8,190 nucleotides of DNA from Bacteroidales bacterium (GCA_017508895.1 JAFWRA010000135.1:1-8190); one strand, 5' to 3'; counted from the first letter of the stretch, positions 1 to 7,193 are shown. Made by a program: numbers and translations. Notes: generated by a model not told the origin, from the letters alone.

Positions 1-123
1 TCATTTTGTATTGCTATTCTTCCAACGTAATCCTAGTCCAAAACATCAGGGAAAAGGGCTTGCTGATCTACTCTGGCATTTCAATTAATGCCGATGTGTA
101 ACTTCTCCTATTTTTTCGCACTT
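1..123 (-). other. Degenerate remnant of a T9SS C-terminal tail downstream of the shorter paralog
   Basis: Nothing intact is encoded here, but the minus strand is not random. Read in the frame two bases on from the upstream gene (codons from 133 downwards), it gives RRSYTSALIEMPE, a TAG at 68-70, then ISKPFSLMFWTRITLEE and another TAG at 14-16. This lines up with the intact tail of the neighbouring paralog (YTMWKLKNGLYFF followed by VMNCNGTTLTQK): YT, then a small loop, then an F-rich strand, then T-L near the end. The spacing also fits, because about 30 residues are missing from the gene that stops at 124. I read this as the missing end of the tail, put out of frame by a frameshift and broken by stops. 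The match is by eye and short, so chance similarity or a sequence error at a contig end remains possible. Confidence 0.4.
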
Positions 124-2391
124 CTATGTTGAACTTAGGGTGTTCAAGTCCAAACGGATAGCATCCGTCTTTTGTCCTATGCTATTGTAAACTTCTATTT
201 CAGCACTACCAACCATGTTGCCAAAGCGCAAGGTCAAACGGCCATCGCACGGGTTAGGAGCCACCTCAAACTCAATGACTTCATTTGCCTCAGGCAGGTC
301 GAAATAAGATGTTTGAATGGAAAAATCCCGCTGAACGGTATCACAACGGTTGATAGCCATAGCATGCAAGGTTACAGGTTCCAGCAAGTAGGAATGAATA
401 TATAACGTGCAATACTTGCCCTTGCTGCCATGAGGTTCCACGCGCCAGTTGGGGCAATCAACTTGCCATAAGACTGTATCAATGTGAGCCCGAGGTTCAA
501 CAGGTTGGATGACGTACTCATTCACGCTGATGTGGGTCTCACTGCCGCCGATAGGCCAATGGTTACCTAGGATTTCAAAATCAGGTGTGAAGCCCATTTC
601 AAGAGACAAGAAATAAGTACTATCGCAGCCGAAATCAGTCTGGCCTGAAATGACATACTCACCCGAATTGTAGTAAACCGATCCATGATACACACACGAA
701 TCCTCCTTGCACAAATCCAGGGTATCATAATACAGTTTAGGTTCGCCTACATGCACCTCAACCGAAAGCGTGTCATACACAAGTTGTTGGGAATAAACCG
801 TAACACCTTCCAAATACGCGTTTACCGTATAGTCGCCTGCGGCGGGAAAACTCTGCATCACCTGCTCGCCAACAACCAGACCAGGTAAACCGAAATCCCA
901 GGTCACTTTGTTAAGGTTATAATTGGCTTGCACCTTAAACTCCGCCTCCTCGTCGACACAAAGCCACACCCCATCGGAATAGAAACTGCTTGGGATATCA
1001 TCAACATAAAGCTTGGTGTTCAGTGTAATCATGTTTGCGCCCGCACAATATGCATAGCCTTTTGCCCGAGCAAAGCCATAAACGTGAGCAATTACGCCAG
1101 CGAGGCAGGTCAACTGATGCTTACCATGAGAAATCTCCTTCCGCACGTATGAAAATTCATCGTTTCCGACAATAGGTTGAAACTCGGCAACATCAATGAC
1201 ATTGCCATCAAGATAAACGCCTTCCACACCCTCATTAGGCACCACAATGTTGACATAATGGTTGTCAAGCGCAGCCTCTGCATTGTTGAAAGTGCAGAAG
1301 GTGATGTCATAGATGCGTTGTTCGACAGGCGGAATAAGCACCATCGAAGGATCGCCCACATTATCTCCAACTTGTTCCAACTCATTTCCAGTAGTGTTGT
1401 ATAGATATACCATACTTGGCTCGGTGGTCTCAATGAAGCAAGAGCCTTCCACATCGTAGAGCGAGAACTCGTATGACTCAGCAAAATCAAGCGTTGTCAC
1501 ATAATCCCCATTGATCCAAACCGTATCAGAATTGGCAGATGAAGTGACTTTCACGATGTCGCGTGTACGGCCCTGAGAGGTAGTAGGGATGAATTGTTTG
1601 CCCCATTTCTCCACCGAGATGGCTTGTTCAAAAACATGGTCTTGGGAAAGCTCATGAGCTGGCGCAGAAATTTTGGCCAACGTGTTCCCATTGAAGACGG
1701 CTATCTTTTTGTTATTATGGGCAACTATTGTTGTACCCGACAAATCACGATCTGGAGTTGTGTAATTCGACCTGACAAAATAGGACTGTCCTTTGTTTAA
1801 AGCGACCGAAAAGGTTTGCCCCGCTTCATGACCTCCCAAAGTCAAGACGGACGGGTTGATGTCAACTTGCGTGCCATCTTCCAGAGCAATTATCAGAAAC
1901 GAACTGGTCTTCATCTCAGGCGCGGCATTGTCCGTCGACTGGTGCACGTTTTGGATAATATACTCCGAACCTAAGCTTTCAACTGGCAGTACATAACTAG
2001 CATCAAATGAGAACTTAGCATGATTAGAGATGTAAACCGAAACGGTATCAGTGGCCACCAGTTTCAGCGACTTCCTGTTTGCTACCTGTTCCTCCTCCTC
2101 TATATGGACATAACGTCCGTAGTTAGGTATGGTCACAACCGTCACGCCATTGGCTTCAACCGAAAAATTGTAGCTCCATCCCTCATTGTTATCCGCCCTA
2201 AACTCACGCACCTTTCCCACACAAGAACGCTTTGCGCTTATCATCACCTGGATCTCTAACATCCCATTGACATCCAACCCGTTTCGCATGAAGCTGAAAT
2301 AAAACTCCTTGCCTTGGGTGGATGTCTGTGCCATGGTGGCGAAGCAACCTACCATGAAAAGCAATAATGTAACAAATCGTTTACTCATCAT
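124..2391 (-). CDS. Secreted IgGFc-binding-like / PKD-like protein with truncated T9SS tail (paralog B)
   Basis: A 755-residue exported protein. Residues 1-21 are a signal peptide (basic start, hydrophobic core, probable cleavage after TMA). Residues about 25-455 resemble the IgGFc-binding region common in Bacteroidetes secreted proteins: QGKEFYFSF at the start, DTVSVYISN and YVLPVESLGSEYI at 115-146, and AHVYGFARAKGYAYCAG at 435-451. Residues 475-548 are PKD-like (WDFG, then F-x-AAGDYTV). Residues 555-598 are a short module ending GCDSTYFLSLEM. Residues 610-697 are an Ig-like block almost identical to the upstream paralog. A Por secretion tail begins near 709 (APNPCDGRLTLRF, then VYNSIGQK) but stops about 30 residues early. 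The start is one of two adjacent ATGs (2391 or 2388), 18 nt after the paralog's stop, so the two are probably co-transcribed. Without the last tail strands, T9SS export and anchoring may fail. The IgGFc name is a family label; real antibody binding is not implied. Ligand unknown. Confidence 0.85.
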   Translation of the reverse strand: MMSKRFVTLLLFMVGCFATMAQTSTQGKEFYFSFMRNGLDVNGMLEIQVMISAKRSCVGKVREFRADNNEGWSYNFSVEANGVTVVTIPNYGRYVHIEEEEQVANRKSLKLVATDTVSVYISNHAKFSFDASYVLPVESLGSEYIIQNVHQSTDNAAPEMKTSSFLIIALEDGTQVDINPSVLTLGGHEAGQTFSVALNKGQSYFVRSNYTTPDRDLSGTTIVAHNNKKIAVFNGNTLAKISAPAHELSQDHVFEQAISVEKWGKQFIPTTSQGRTRDIVKVTSSANSDTVWINGDYVTTLDFAESYEFSLYDVEGSCFIETTEPSMVYLYNTTGNELEQVGDNVGDPSMVLIPPVEQRIYDITFCTFNNAEAALDNHYVNIVVPNEGVEGVYLDGNVIDVAEFQPIVGNDEFSYVRKEISHGKHQLTCLAGVIAHVYGFARAKGYAYCAGANMITLNTKLYVDDIPSSFYSDGVWLCVDEEAEFKVQANYNLNKVTWDFGLPGLVVGEQVMQSFPAAGDYTVNAYLEGVTVYSQQLVYDTLSVEVHVGEPKLYYDTLDLCKEDSCVYHGSVYYNSGEYVISGQTDFGCDSTYFLSLEMGFTPDFEILGNHWPIGGSETHISVNEYVIQPVEPRAHIDTVLWQVDCPNWRVEPHGSKGKYCTLYIHSYLLEPVTLHAMAINRCDTVQRDFSIQTSYFDLPEANEVIEFEVAPNPCDGRLTLRFGNMVGSAEIEVYNSIGQKTDAIRLDLNTLSST

Positions 2392-2409
2392 GTATACGTT
2401 TTATCGATT

Positions 2410-4767
2410 TCACTTTAACAGCATCACTTTTTGGGTCAGTGTTGTGCCATTGCAATTCATCACAAAAAAGTACAAACCGTTCTTCAATTTCCACATTGTG
2501 TAGGTCGTTTCTTCGCTCAGGTTTGTATCGATGAAAAAGTCATCCACTTTTTTGCCTTGACAATCACACACTCCCACCTCTACAACTCCTTTCAAGCCGC
2601 CAAAATGAAGCGTCACATTTCCATCGGAAGGATTGGGAGTAATCACAAAACCAGAACTTTGCGCATTCTCTTCCACATCAAAATAGGAAGTCTGGATAAA
2701 GAACTCCTCATGCACTGTGTCGCAGCGGTTGATAGCCCAGGCATGCAAGGTTACAGGTTCCAGAAGATAGGAGAAAATGTATAAAGTGCATGTCTCGCCT
2801 TTACCATGCGGTTCAACGTACCAATTGGGGCAATCTATCTGCCAAAGCACTGTATCAATATGAGCACGAGGCTCCAAAGGACGAATGCCATACTCGTTCA
2901 CGCTGATATGCGTCTCGCTGCCACCGATAGGCCAATGTGTGCCGACAAACTCAAAGTGCGGCGTAAACTCCATGTCAAGGGTCAAGATATAGGTGCTATC
3001 GCAGCCAAAGATGTTGTGTCCAATCCGTTCATAATGACCCGATTGCGAATACGACACTCCATAGTAGTCGAAAGCATCGACATCACAAACCATAGTGTCG
3101 TTCAAATGATATTCTGGCTCACCAACATGCACATCAATAGTCATCGTGTCGTAAACCGGCTCATACGTGAATGCGTCGATGCCTTCGACAAACGCCTTCG
3201 TGACGAAATCCCCGACCTGTTCGAAGACATGCGTTGCAGTCATCCCACCCTCCGTCATCACGCCGTCAAACACCCAAAACACGCGCCTCACGGGATAGTT
3301 GGTGCGCAGCATGAAATCGGCACTCTCGCCCACGCAGAGGTACAAGCCGTTATGATACAAGTTGCTCGATTGCCCGTTGACGAACAGGCTGCCCGACAAG
3401 TCAAGCACATTGGCACCCACGCAATAGGCGTAGCCCTTGACAGTCCCGAAGCCATAGACGTGCGCGATGAGCCCCCAAATGCAAGAAAGGTGATGGACAC
3501 CATGTGAGATTTGTACCCTGGCAAAAGAATAGGCTCCGTTGCCAATGAGCGGATCAAATCGGTCGGGACTGATGAGGGTACCATCAAGATACACCTCGTT
3601 CACGCTTGACGTCTCCACTACAATATTCACATAATGGTAATCGATGGGCGCCTTGTTGTGGTTGAAAGTGCAGAACGTGATTTCGTTGATTTTTTGCTCG
3701 ACGGGTGGAATCCACACCATAGAGGGGTCACCGTACTCCATCGTCCCCAAATCGTAGCAAGTCGTGTTGTAAAGGTAGAGCATGCTCGGCAGCGAGGTCT
3801 CGACGAAACAAGCGCCTCCGCCGAACTGATGGTTCCCATAGCCCGAATACAGCCAAAAACTATACGACTGCCCAGCGTCGAGTGCCGCCACAAACTGGCC
3901 GTTGCACCACACCGTGTCGTTGTCGTGGCCTGCCGTGACCTTCACCAAGTCGCGCGTGCGGCTCGCCGAGCTTGTGACCGCAAACTGCTGTCCCCAGGTT
4001 TCCACAGGCAAGGCCTGTTCAAAGATGTGGTCATATCCATCCGTCAACGTATTGGGGATGGTGGTCAGCGTGTTGCCATTGAAGACAGCGATTTTCTTGC
4101 TGTCGCGGGCACTAATCTTTGTGCCCGAAAAATCGCGGGAGCTGAAAGAGTTGTTAGAGCGCATGAAATAAGTCTGGCCTTTGTCGAGACTGACCGAATA
4201 GGTGGTACCGGCACTGTGTCCGTCAAGGGTTGTCTCCGACGGGATGATGTCAATTTGGGTATTGTCCTCCGTGGCGACGATGAGAAAGGCGCTTGTCTCC
4301 AGATCACCGAACGATGACTGCGTCTTCGACTGGCTGTCGCACTGGACGATATAGTCCGACCCAAGGCTTTCAACGGGAAGCACAAAAGTGGCGTCAAACG
4401 AATTAGTAGCACAATTGGCGGTATAGACAGAGACAGTATCCGTAGCGGTCAGTTCCAGCCCAAAGTTGGAAGGATAGCCCTCGTTGTTGGTATTATAGCC
4501 CTCGTCCAAAGGGATTTGCAGCACCACAACACTCTCGTTTCCAACCTCAAAAGTCATCGACCACGAAGTGCGAGGATTGCTGATCGTACCGCTACAAGCC
4601 CGTTTCGCGCTGACCATCACCTGCGTCTCCACCCAATTTGTACCATTATACTGATAGCCGTTTCTCATGAACGAAAGCCAAAACTCCTTGCCTTGGGTCG
4701 AGTTTTGTGCAAAAAGCGCATTCCCGATGAAAAGCAAAACCAACAAGAACGTAAATCTCTTTTTCAT
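2410..4767 (-). CDS. Secreted IgGFc-binding-like / PKD-like protein with complete T9SS tail (paralog A)
   Basis: A 785-residue exported protein, first gene of a tandem pair. Signal peptide: MKKR, then a hydrophobic run, cleavage probably after ALFA at residue 20. The IgGFc-binding-like region spans about 24-455 (QGKEFWLSF, DTVSVYTAN at 110-118, FVLPVESLGSDYIV at 128-141, AHVYGFGTVKGYAYCVG at 435-451). It is followed by a PKD-like region (about 475-548), a GCDSTYILTLDM module (555-600), an Ig-like block (about 611-697) and an intact Por-type tail (ITPNPSDGNVTLHF at 709 to VMLLK at the end). By family knowledge, such tails direct passage through the type IX system and usually cell-surface attachment. 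The domain order matches the downstream paralog throughout. A good TAnnTTTG promoter lies about 25 nt upstream. The central coding part is clearly GC-richer than the same part of the paralog. The role is unknown; adhesion or host/glycan binding is a guess from architecture. Confidence 0.9.
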   Translation of the reverse strand: MKKRFTFLLVLLFIGNALFAQNSTQGKEFWLSFMRNGYQYNGTNWVETQVMVSAKRACSGTISNPRTSWSMTFEVGNESVVVLQIPLDEGYNTNNEGYPSNFGLELTATDTVSVYTANCATNSFDATFVLPVESLGSDYIVQCDSQSKTQSSFGDLETSAFLIVATEDNTQIDIIPSETTLDGHSAGTTYSVSLDKGQTYFMRSNNSFSSRDFSGTKISARDSKKIAVFNGNTLTTIPNTLTDGYDHIFEQALPVETWGQQFAVTSSASRTRDLVKVTAGHDNDTVWCNGQFVAALDAGQSYSFWLYSGYGNHQFGGGACFVETSLPSMLYLYNTTCYDLGTMEYGDPSMVWIPPVEQKINEITFCTFNHNKAPIDYHYVNIVVETSSVNEVYLDGTLISPDRFDPLIGNGAYSFARVQISHGVHHLSCIWGLIAHVYGFGTVKGYAYCVGANVLDLSGSLFVNGQSSNLYHNGLYLCVGESADFMLRTNYPVRRVFWVFDGVMTEGGMTATHVFEQVGDFVTKAFVEGIDAFTYEPVYDTMTIDVHVGEPEYHLNDTMVCDVDAFDYYGVSYSQSGHYERIGHNIFGCDSTYILTLDMEFTPHFEFVGTHWPIGGSETHISVNEYGIRPLEPRAHIDTVLWQIDCPNWYVEPHGKGETCTLYIFSYLLEPVTLHAWAINRCDTVHEEFFIQTSYFDVEENAQSSGFVITPNPSDGNVTLHFGGLKGVVEVGVCDCQGKKVDDFFIDTNLSEETTYTMWKLKNGLYFFVMNCNGTTLTQKVMLLK

Positions 4768-4790
4768 GTCACTTCGTTTTTAGGACACTG

Positions 4791-4819
4791 CAAATATATA
4801 AAAATTTCCAATTTACAAA
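4791..4819 (-). promoter_or_regulatory. Bacteroidetes-type promoter for the paralog pair
   Basis: On the minus strand, TATATTTG (4791-4798) fits the -7 consensus TAnnTTTG exactly, and a TTTG at 4816-4819 sits 17 nt upstream as a -33 element. Initiation a few bases downstream would leave a leader of roughly 20 nt before the ATG at 4767. The surrounding DNA is very A/T-rich. No operator-like symmetry was seen. The assignment rests on consensus match and position only. Confidence 0.6.
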
Positions 4820-4833
4820 TAAAACAATAAAAA

Positions 4834-4871
4834 AATTCGATAAAAAAGAAATTTTTTGCTTGAAACGAATT
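4834..4871 (-). terminator. Possible weak terminator after lpxB
   Basis: AATTCG at 4834-4839 and CGAATT at 4866-4871 form a 6-bp inverted repeat that overlaps the lpxB stop codon. Inside it an A6/T6 pairing can extend the structure, and in the minus-strand direction it is followed by a run of seven T. The stem is A/T-rich and the outer loop long, so this is only a candidate. It lies upstream of the promoter of the next gene, which is where a terminator would be expected. Confidence 0.3.
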
Positions 4872-5994
4872 ATTTCTTCGTCTTCAATGATTCAACAATG
4901 ACCTCAGCGGCCTTTTCTGAAGCCCCAACATTGCCAAGTTTGTCCTTCAATTCCTCATAATCCTCAAGCAACTGGCGCTGACGCTTGCCGTTGTGGAGCA
5001 GTTGGTCCAACTCCTTGACCAGATTATCCTCGTTCAAGTCGCCTTGAATCAACTCCTTGACCACTTCCCTATCCATTATGAGATTGACTAACGAGATGAA
5101 TTTCACCTTAATCATCCATTTGGCGAGGCGATAGGAGAAATTCGTGGCTTTGTAACACACCACCTCTGGCACTGAAAGCAAGGCTGTTTCGAGGGTAGCT
5201 GTCCCCGAGGTCACCAATGCGGCACTGGAGTTCAGCAGCAAATCGTAGGTCTGGTTTTCCACAAAAAAGACATCGGAATTGCCCATGATATCTTTGTACA
5301 AAGACTTATCCAGAGAAGAAACACCAGCGATAACAAACTGATAATCAGGAAAATGCGAAGCCGCCTTGAGCATTACAGGCAAGGTACGTTTCACCTCTTG
5401 CCTACGGCTGCCAGGCAACATGGCAATGATTTCGCGCCGTTCGCCAAGGCTGTTGCGACGCAGGAAAATCGAGCGGTTGCCCGTGCCCACCTTGGCCAAT
5501 TCATCCAGCAAAGGATTACCGACAAAAGTCACATCCACGCCATATCGCTTGTAGAACTCTTCCTCAAAAGGCAAGATAACCAGCATCTTATCCACAGACT
5601 TCTTAATCTTTTGCACACGGCGTCGCTTCCAAGCCCAGACCTGAGGAGAAATATAATAATACACCTTGAAGCCCTTCTTGTGTGCAAAGTCAGCGATACG
5701 CAAATTAAAACCAGGATAATCCACCAAGACAACGACATCAGGCTGATATTCAAGAATATCCTTCTTGCACTGGGCGATATTGCCTAATATCTTTCTCAGG
5801 TTGACCGCCACCTCAACAAAGCCCATATAAGCCATTGTGCGATAATGCTTCACCAACTCAACGCCTTGGGCCTTCATAAGGTCACCACCAAAACCACGAA
5901 ATTCGGCCTTCTTGTCCTTCTTCTTGATTTCAGCCACAAGGTTGGAAGCGTGCAAGTCGCCTGATGCCTCACCAGCGATGATATAGAACTTCAT
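4870..5994 (-). CDS. lpxB: Lipid-A-disaccharide synthase LpxB
   Basis: A GT19 glycosyltransferase that joins UDP-2,3-diacylglucosamine and lipid X (2,3-diacylglucosamine 1-phosphate) to make the lipid A disaccharide, releasing UDP, at the inner face of the inner membrane. The 374 residues match the usual family length of about 380. Motifs seen in order: IIAGEASGD at 5-13, RGFGGDLM at 33-40, the acidic DYPGFN at 92-97 (D92 sits where the essential Asp of E. coli LpxB lies), SPQVWAWK at 116-123, FVGNPLLDE at 157-165, MLPGSRRQEV at 192-201 and TSGTATLETAL at 262-272. The start at 5994 is chosen because the protein begins directly with MKFYIIAGEASGD; a further ATG upstream at 6066 would add 24 residues and overlap the preceding gene. 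It follows the small membrane gene by 4 nt, so it is probably translated from the surE transcript. Confidence 0.96.
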   Translation of the reverse strand: MKFYIIAGEASGDLHASNLVAEIKKKDKKAEFRGFGGDLMKAQGVELVKHYRTMAYMGFVEVAVNLRKILGNIAQCKKDILEYQPDVVVLVDYPGFNLRIADFAHKKGFKVYYYISPQVWAWKRRRVQKIKKSVDKMLVILPFEEEFYKRYGVDVTFVGNPLLDELAKVGTGNRSIFLRRNSLGERREIIAMLPGSRRQEVKRTLPVMLKAASHFPDYQFVIAGVSSLDKSLYKDIMGNSDVFFVENQTYDLLLNSSAALVTSGTATLETALLSVPEVVCYKATNFSYRLAKWMIKVKFISLVNLIMDREVVKELIQGDLNEDNLVKELDQLLHNGKRQRQLLEDYEELKDKLGNVGASEKAAEVIVESLKTKK

Positions 5995-5998
5995 GACC

Positions 5999-6250
5999 CT
6001 ACACTTTATAAAGGAAAAACACGAGCAGCATCCCCACAACCGTGACCAGCAGAATGCCCTTGCCAATCCGTTCGTAATTCCATTTCACCAGCAGCATCCT
6101 AAACAACACAATGCCTGGGATGAAAGCCAACAGATAAGGCGCACGGCCATATTGTTCACCCCAAGGAATGAGGTTCAGCAAAAGGAAAAACAGCCCAAAA
6201 CTGGCGGCACCAGCCAAGAGCCCAAGCCAAAAGTTATCCTTGATTTTCAT
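5999..6250 (-). CDS. Small hydrophobic membrane protein between surE and lpxB
   Basis: An 83-residue protein that I do not recognise as a named family. It is almost entirely membrane-embedded, with three likely helices: about 7-29 (FWLGLLAGAASFGLFFLLLNLI), 37-55 (APYLLAFIPGIVLFRMLLV) and 64-82 (KGILLVTVVGMLLVFFLY). Between helices 2 and 3 is a basic loop, KWNYERIGKG; a polar GEQYGR loop joins helices 1 and 2. No catalytic motif is visible. The start at 6250 (MKIKDNFW) lies 7 nt after the surE stop. Another ATG at 6268 would add MSNNTL and overlap surE by 11 nt, and cannot be excluded. Its stop is 4 nt before lpxB, so it is in a tight operon with surE and lpxB. A membrane role tied to lipid A synthesis or transport is only suggested by position. 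Confidence 0.8.
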   Translation of the reverse strand: MKIKDNFWLGLLAGAASFGLFFLLLNLIPWGEQYGRAPYLLAFIPGIVLFRMLLVKWNYERIGKGILLVTVVGMLLVFFLYKV

Positions 6251-6257
6251 AAGCGTA

Positions 6258-7112
6258 TTATTTGACATGGGACACGGGACTGCGGGACACGGGACTATCC
6301 ATAGTCTCGCGTTTCGTGTCTCGAAGTCTCGCGTCAATAGTTATGTTTTCAAATTCTTTCATCAGTTCAATCTGCGAATGTGCCGTCCAGTCGAAGCAGG
6401 TGGGCACCAGCGAGGCATAATTGTTTTGCAACGCCCAGAGGTCGGTGTCGGGCACGATGTCATCGCTCTCAAAAGTCCCGTCAAGGTTGTAGTACCGCTC
6501 GCCTTTCTCATCATATTGTTCCTTGAAATATTCCACCCAACGGCAAGCCGCCTGCCGGCACACCTTGATGCCTTTCATAGGTTCCTCGCAACGTTTGGGG
6601 AAATTCACATTCAAGCAGATGCCTTTAGGCAAGCCCTCTATCAGCACCTTCTTAGCGATTTCCAAGATGGCGGTGTCAAGATGGTCAAAGTCGGCATCAG
6701 GGTCAAGGCTAAAGAGGCTGTAGCCGATGGCATTCAAGCCGTTCATGCAAGCCTCAATGACAGCACCTATCGTTCCCGAATACACCACTGTCGTAGCGGC
6801 GTTTATCCCATGGTTGATACCTGAGACCACCAAGTCGGGATATTGGGTCATCAGTTTTTGATATCCAAGCTTCACGCAGTCGACGGGCGTGCCATTGCAA
6901 CGATATTCTTTAAAGCCTTCCTCCTCATGTACAAGGCGCACATAAATCCTTTCTCGGATACTACAGGAATGACTCTTTGCCGACATCACCTCATCTGTCG
7001 AAACAAGCACCACATCGCCAAGGGTTCGCATGAGTGTAACCAATTTTCGAAGGCCTTTGGCCGCGTAACCGTCATCATTGGTAATCAGTATTTGAGGGCG
7101 TTTTTTGTCCAT
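6258..7112 (-). CDS. surE: 5'/3'-nucleotidase SurE with an atypical repeat-encoded C-terminal tail
   Basis: A metal-dependent phosphatase acting on nucleoside monophosphates (EC 3.1.3.5 type), cytoplasmic. Of its 284 residues the first about 255 are ordinary SurE: ITNDDGY at 10-16 with metal ligands D13 and D14, S44, and SGINHGIN at 97-104 with N100. The spacings (30 from the second Asp to Ser, 56 from Ser to Asn) equal those known for Thermotoga SurE (D9, S39, N95). The NGTPVDCVKLG stretch at 73-83 and YSGTIGAVIEACMNG are also typical. The start at 7112 puts the catalytic loop at the very N-terminus; an upstream ATG at 7184 would add 24 unlikely residues. After EFEN the protein continues with about 25 residues (DARLRDTKRETMDSPVSRSP onward) encoded by an inverted-repeat element, so this tail is probably not part of the fold. 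First gene of surE-orf-lpxB. Confidence 0.95.
   Translation of the reverse strand: MDKKRPQILITNDDGYAAKGLRKLVTLMRTLGDVVLVSTDEVMSAKSHSCSIRERIYVRLVHEEEGFKEYRCNGTPVDCVKLGYQKLMTQYPDLVVSGINHGINAATTVVYSGTIGAVIEACMNGLNAIGYSLFSLDPDADFDHLDTAILEIAKKVLIEGLPKGICLNVNFPKRCEEPMKGIKVCRQAACRWVEYFKEQYDEKGERYYNLDGTFESDDIVPDTDLWALQNNYASLVPTCFDWTAHSQIELMKEFENITIDARLRDTKRETMDSPVSRSPVSHVK
6269..6334. repeat. Hairpin-forming repeat element inside the 3' end of surE
   Basis: The plus strand has a 13-mer GGGACACGGGACT twice (6269-6281 and 6284-6296) and then a 10-mer AGTCTCGCGT twice (6303-6312 and 6325-6334). The two halves are inverted with respect to each other. 6275-6289 can pair with 6317-6331 with one mismatch and two G:T pairs, and 6290-6298 with 6301-6309 with one G:T pair. 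The differences between arms are mostly of the G:T kind, so the plus-strand sequence folds better than the minus-strand (mRNA-sense) one, where they become A:C mismatches. It encodes the odd tail of SurE and ends just before its stop. It looks like a short dispersed palindromic repeat, but copies elsewhere cannot be seen from this window. Confidence 0.7.
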
Positions 7113-7129
7113 TTTAAAACAATATGCTG

Positions 7130-7137
7130 CAAAGATA
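7130..7137 (-). promoter_or_regulatory. surE: Promoter -7 box for surE-orf-lpxB
   Basis: TATCTTTG on the minus strand matches TAnnTTTG exactly and lies about 17 nt before the surE ATG, giving a very short leader. I see no good TTTG at the usual -33 spacing. The context (box followed by CAG) resembles the promoter before the secreted-protein pair. It implies surE can be transcribed apart from maf. Confidence 0.5.
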
Positions 7138-7156
7138 GGAAAAAGCATTGTTGGAA

Positions 7157-7172
7157 TTGCCCTGTCGGGCAA
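7157..7172. promoter_or_regulatory. Perfect 6-bp inverted repeat upstream of the surE -7 box
   Basis: TTGCCC, a 4-nt spacer TGTC, and GGGCAA. On the minus strand the repeat lies 19-34 nt upstream of the -7 box, where the -33 region would be. It is not followed by a T run in either direction, so it does not look like a terminator. It could be a small operator or a chance palindrome. Confidence 0.3.
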
Positions 7173-7193
7173 GAAATCTATCAAAAATGAATC

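Noticed and set aside
2806..3507. Plus-strand open frame of 233 codons opposite the secreted paralog A
   Set aside because: It lies wholly antisense to a well-supported gene with signal peptide and domain motifs. The translation shows no recognisable motif or signal. Open antisense frames are expected where the sense gene is GC-rich.
3634..4317. Plus-strand open frame of 227 codons
   Set aside because: Antisense shadow of paralog A in its most GC-rich part. The composition is Arg/Val/Ala-rich with no domain signature.
124..4767. Antibody (IgG Fc) binding as the actual function of the paralogs
   Set aside because: The similarity is to a widely spread domain named after one mammalian protein. 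Nothing in the sequence shows Fc binding.
5995..6066. N-terminal extension of LpxB starting at 6066
   Set aside because: It would overlap most of the start region of the membrane gene's last helix, and LpxB proteins begin directly at the MKFYIIAGEASGD-type segment.
6251..6337. 29-residue N-terminal extension of the small membrane protein
   Set aside because: Most of the extension is translated from the repeat element inside surE in another frame and has no relation to the membrane helices. The ATG at 6250, or possibly 6268, is more credible.
6168..6824. Plus-strand open frame of 218 codons across surE and the membrane gene
   Set aside because: Antisense to surE, whose catalytic motifs are all intact, and no start context or motif supports it.
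7113..7184. 24-residue N-terminal extension of SurE starting at 7184
   Set aside because: It would include the -7 promoter box and the palindrome, and SurE proteins have the NDDG loop within the first 15 residues or so.
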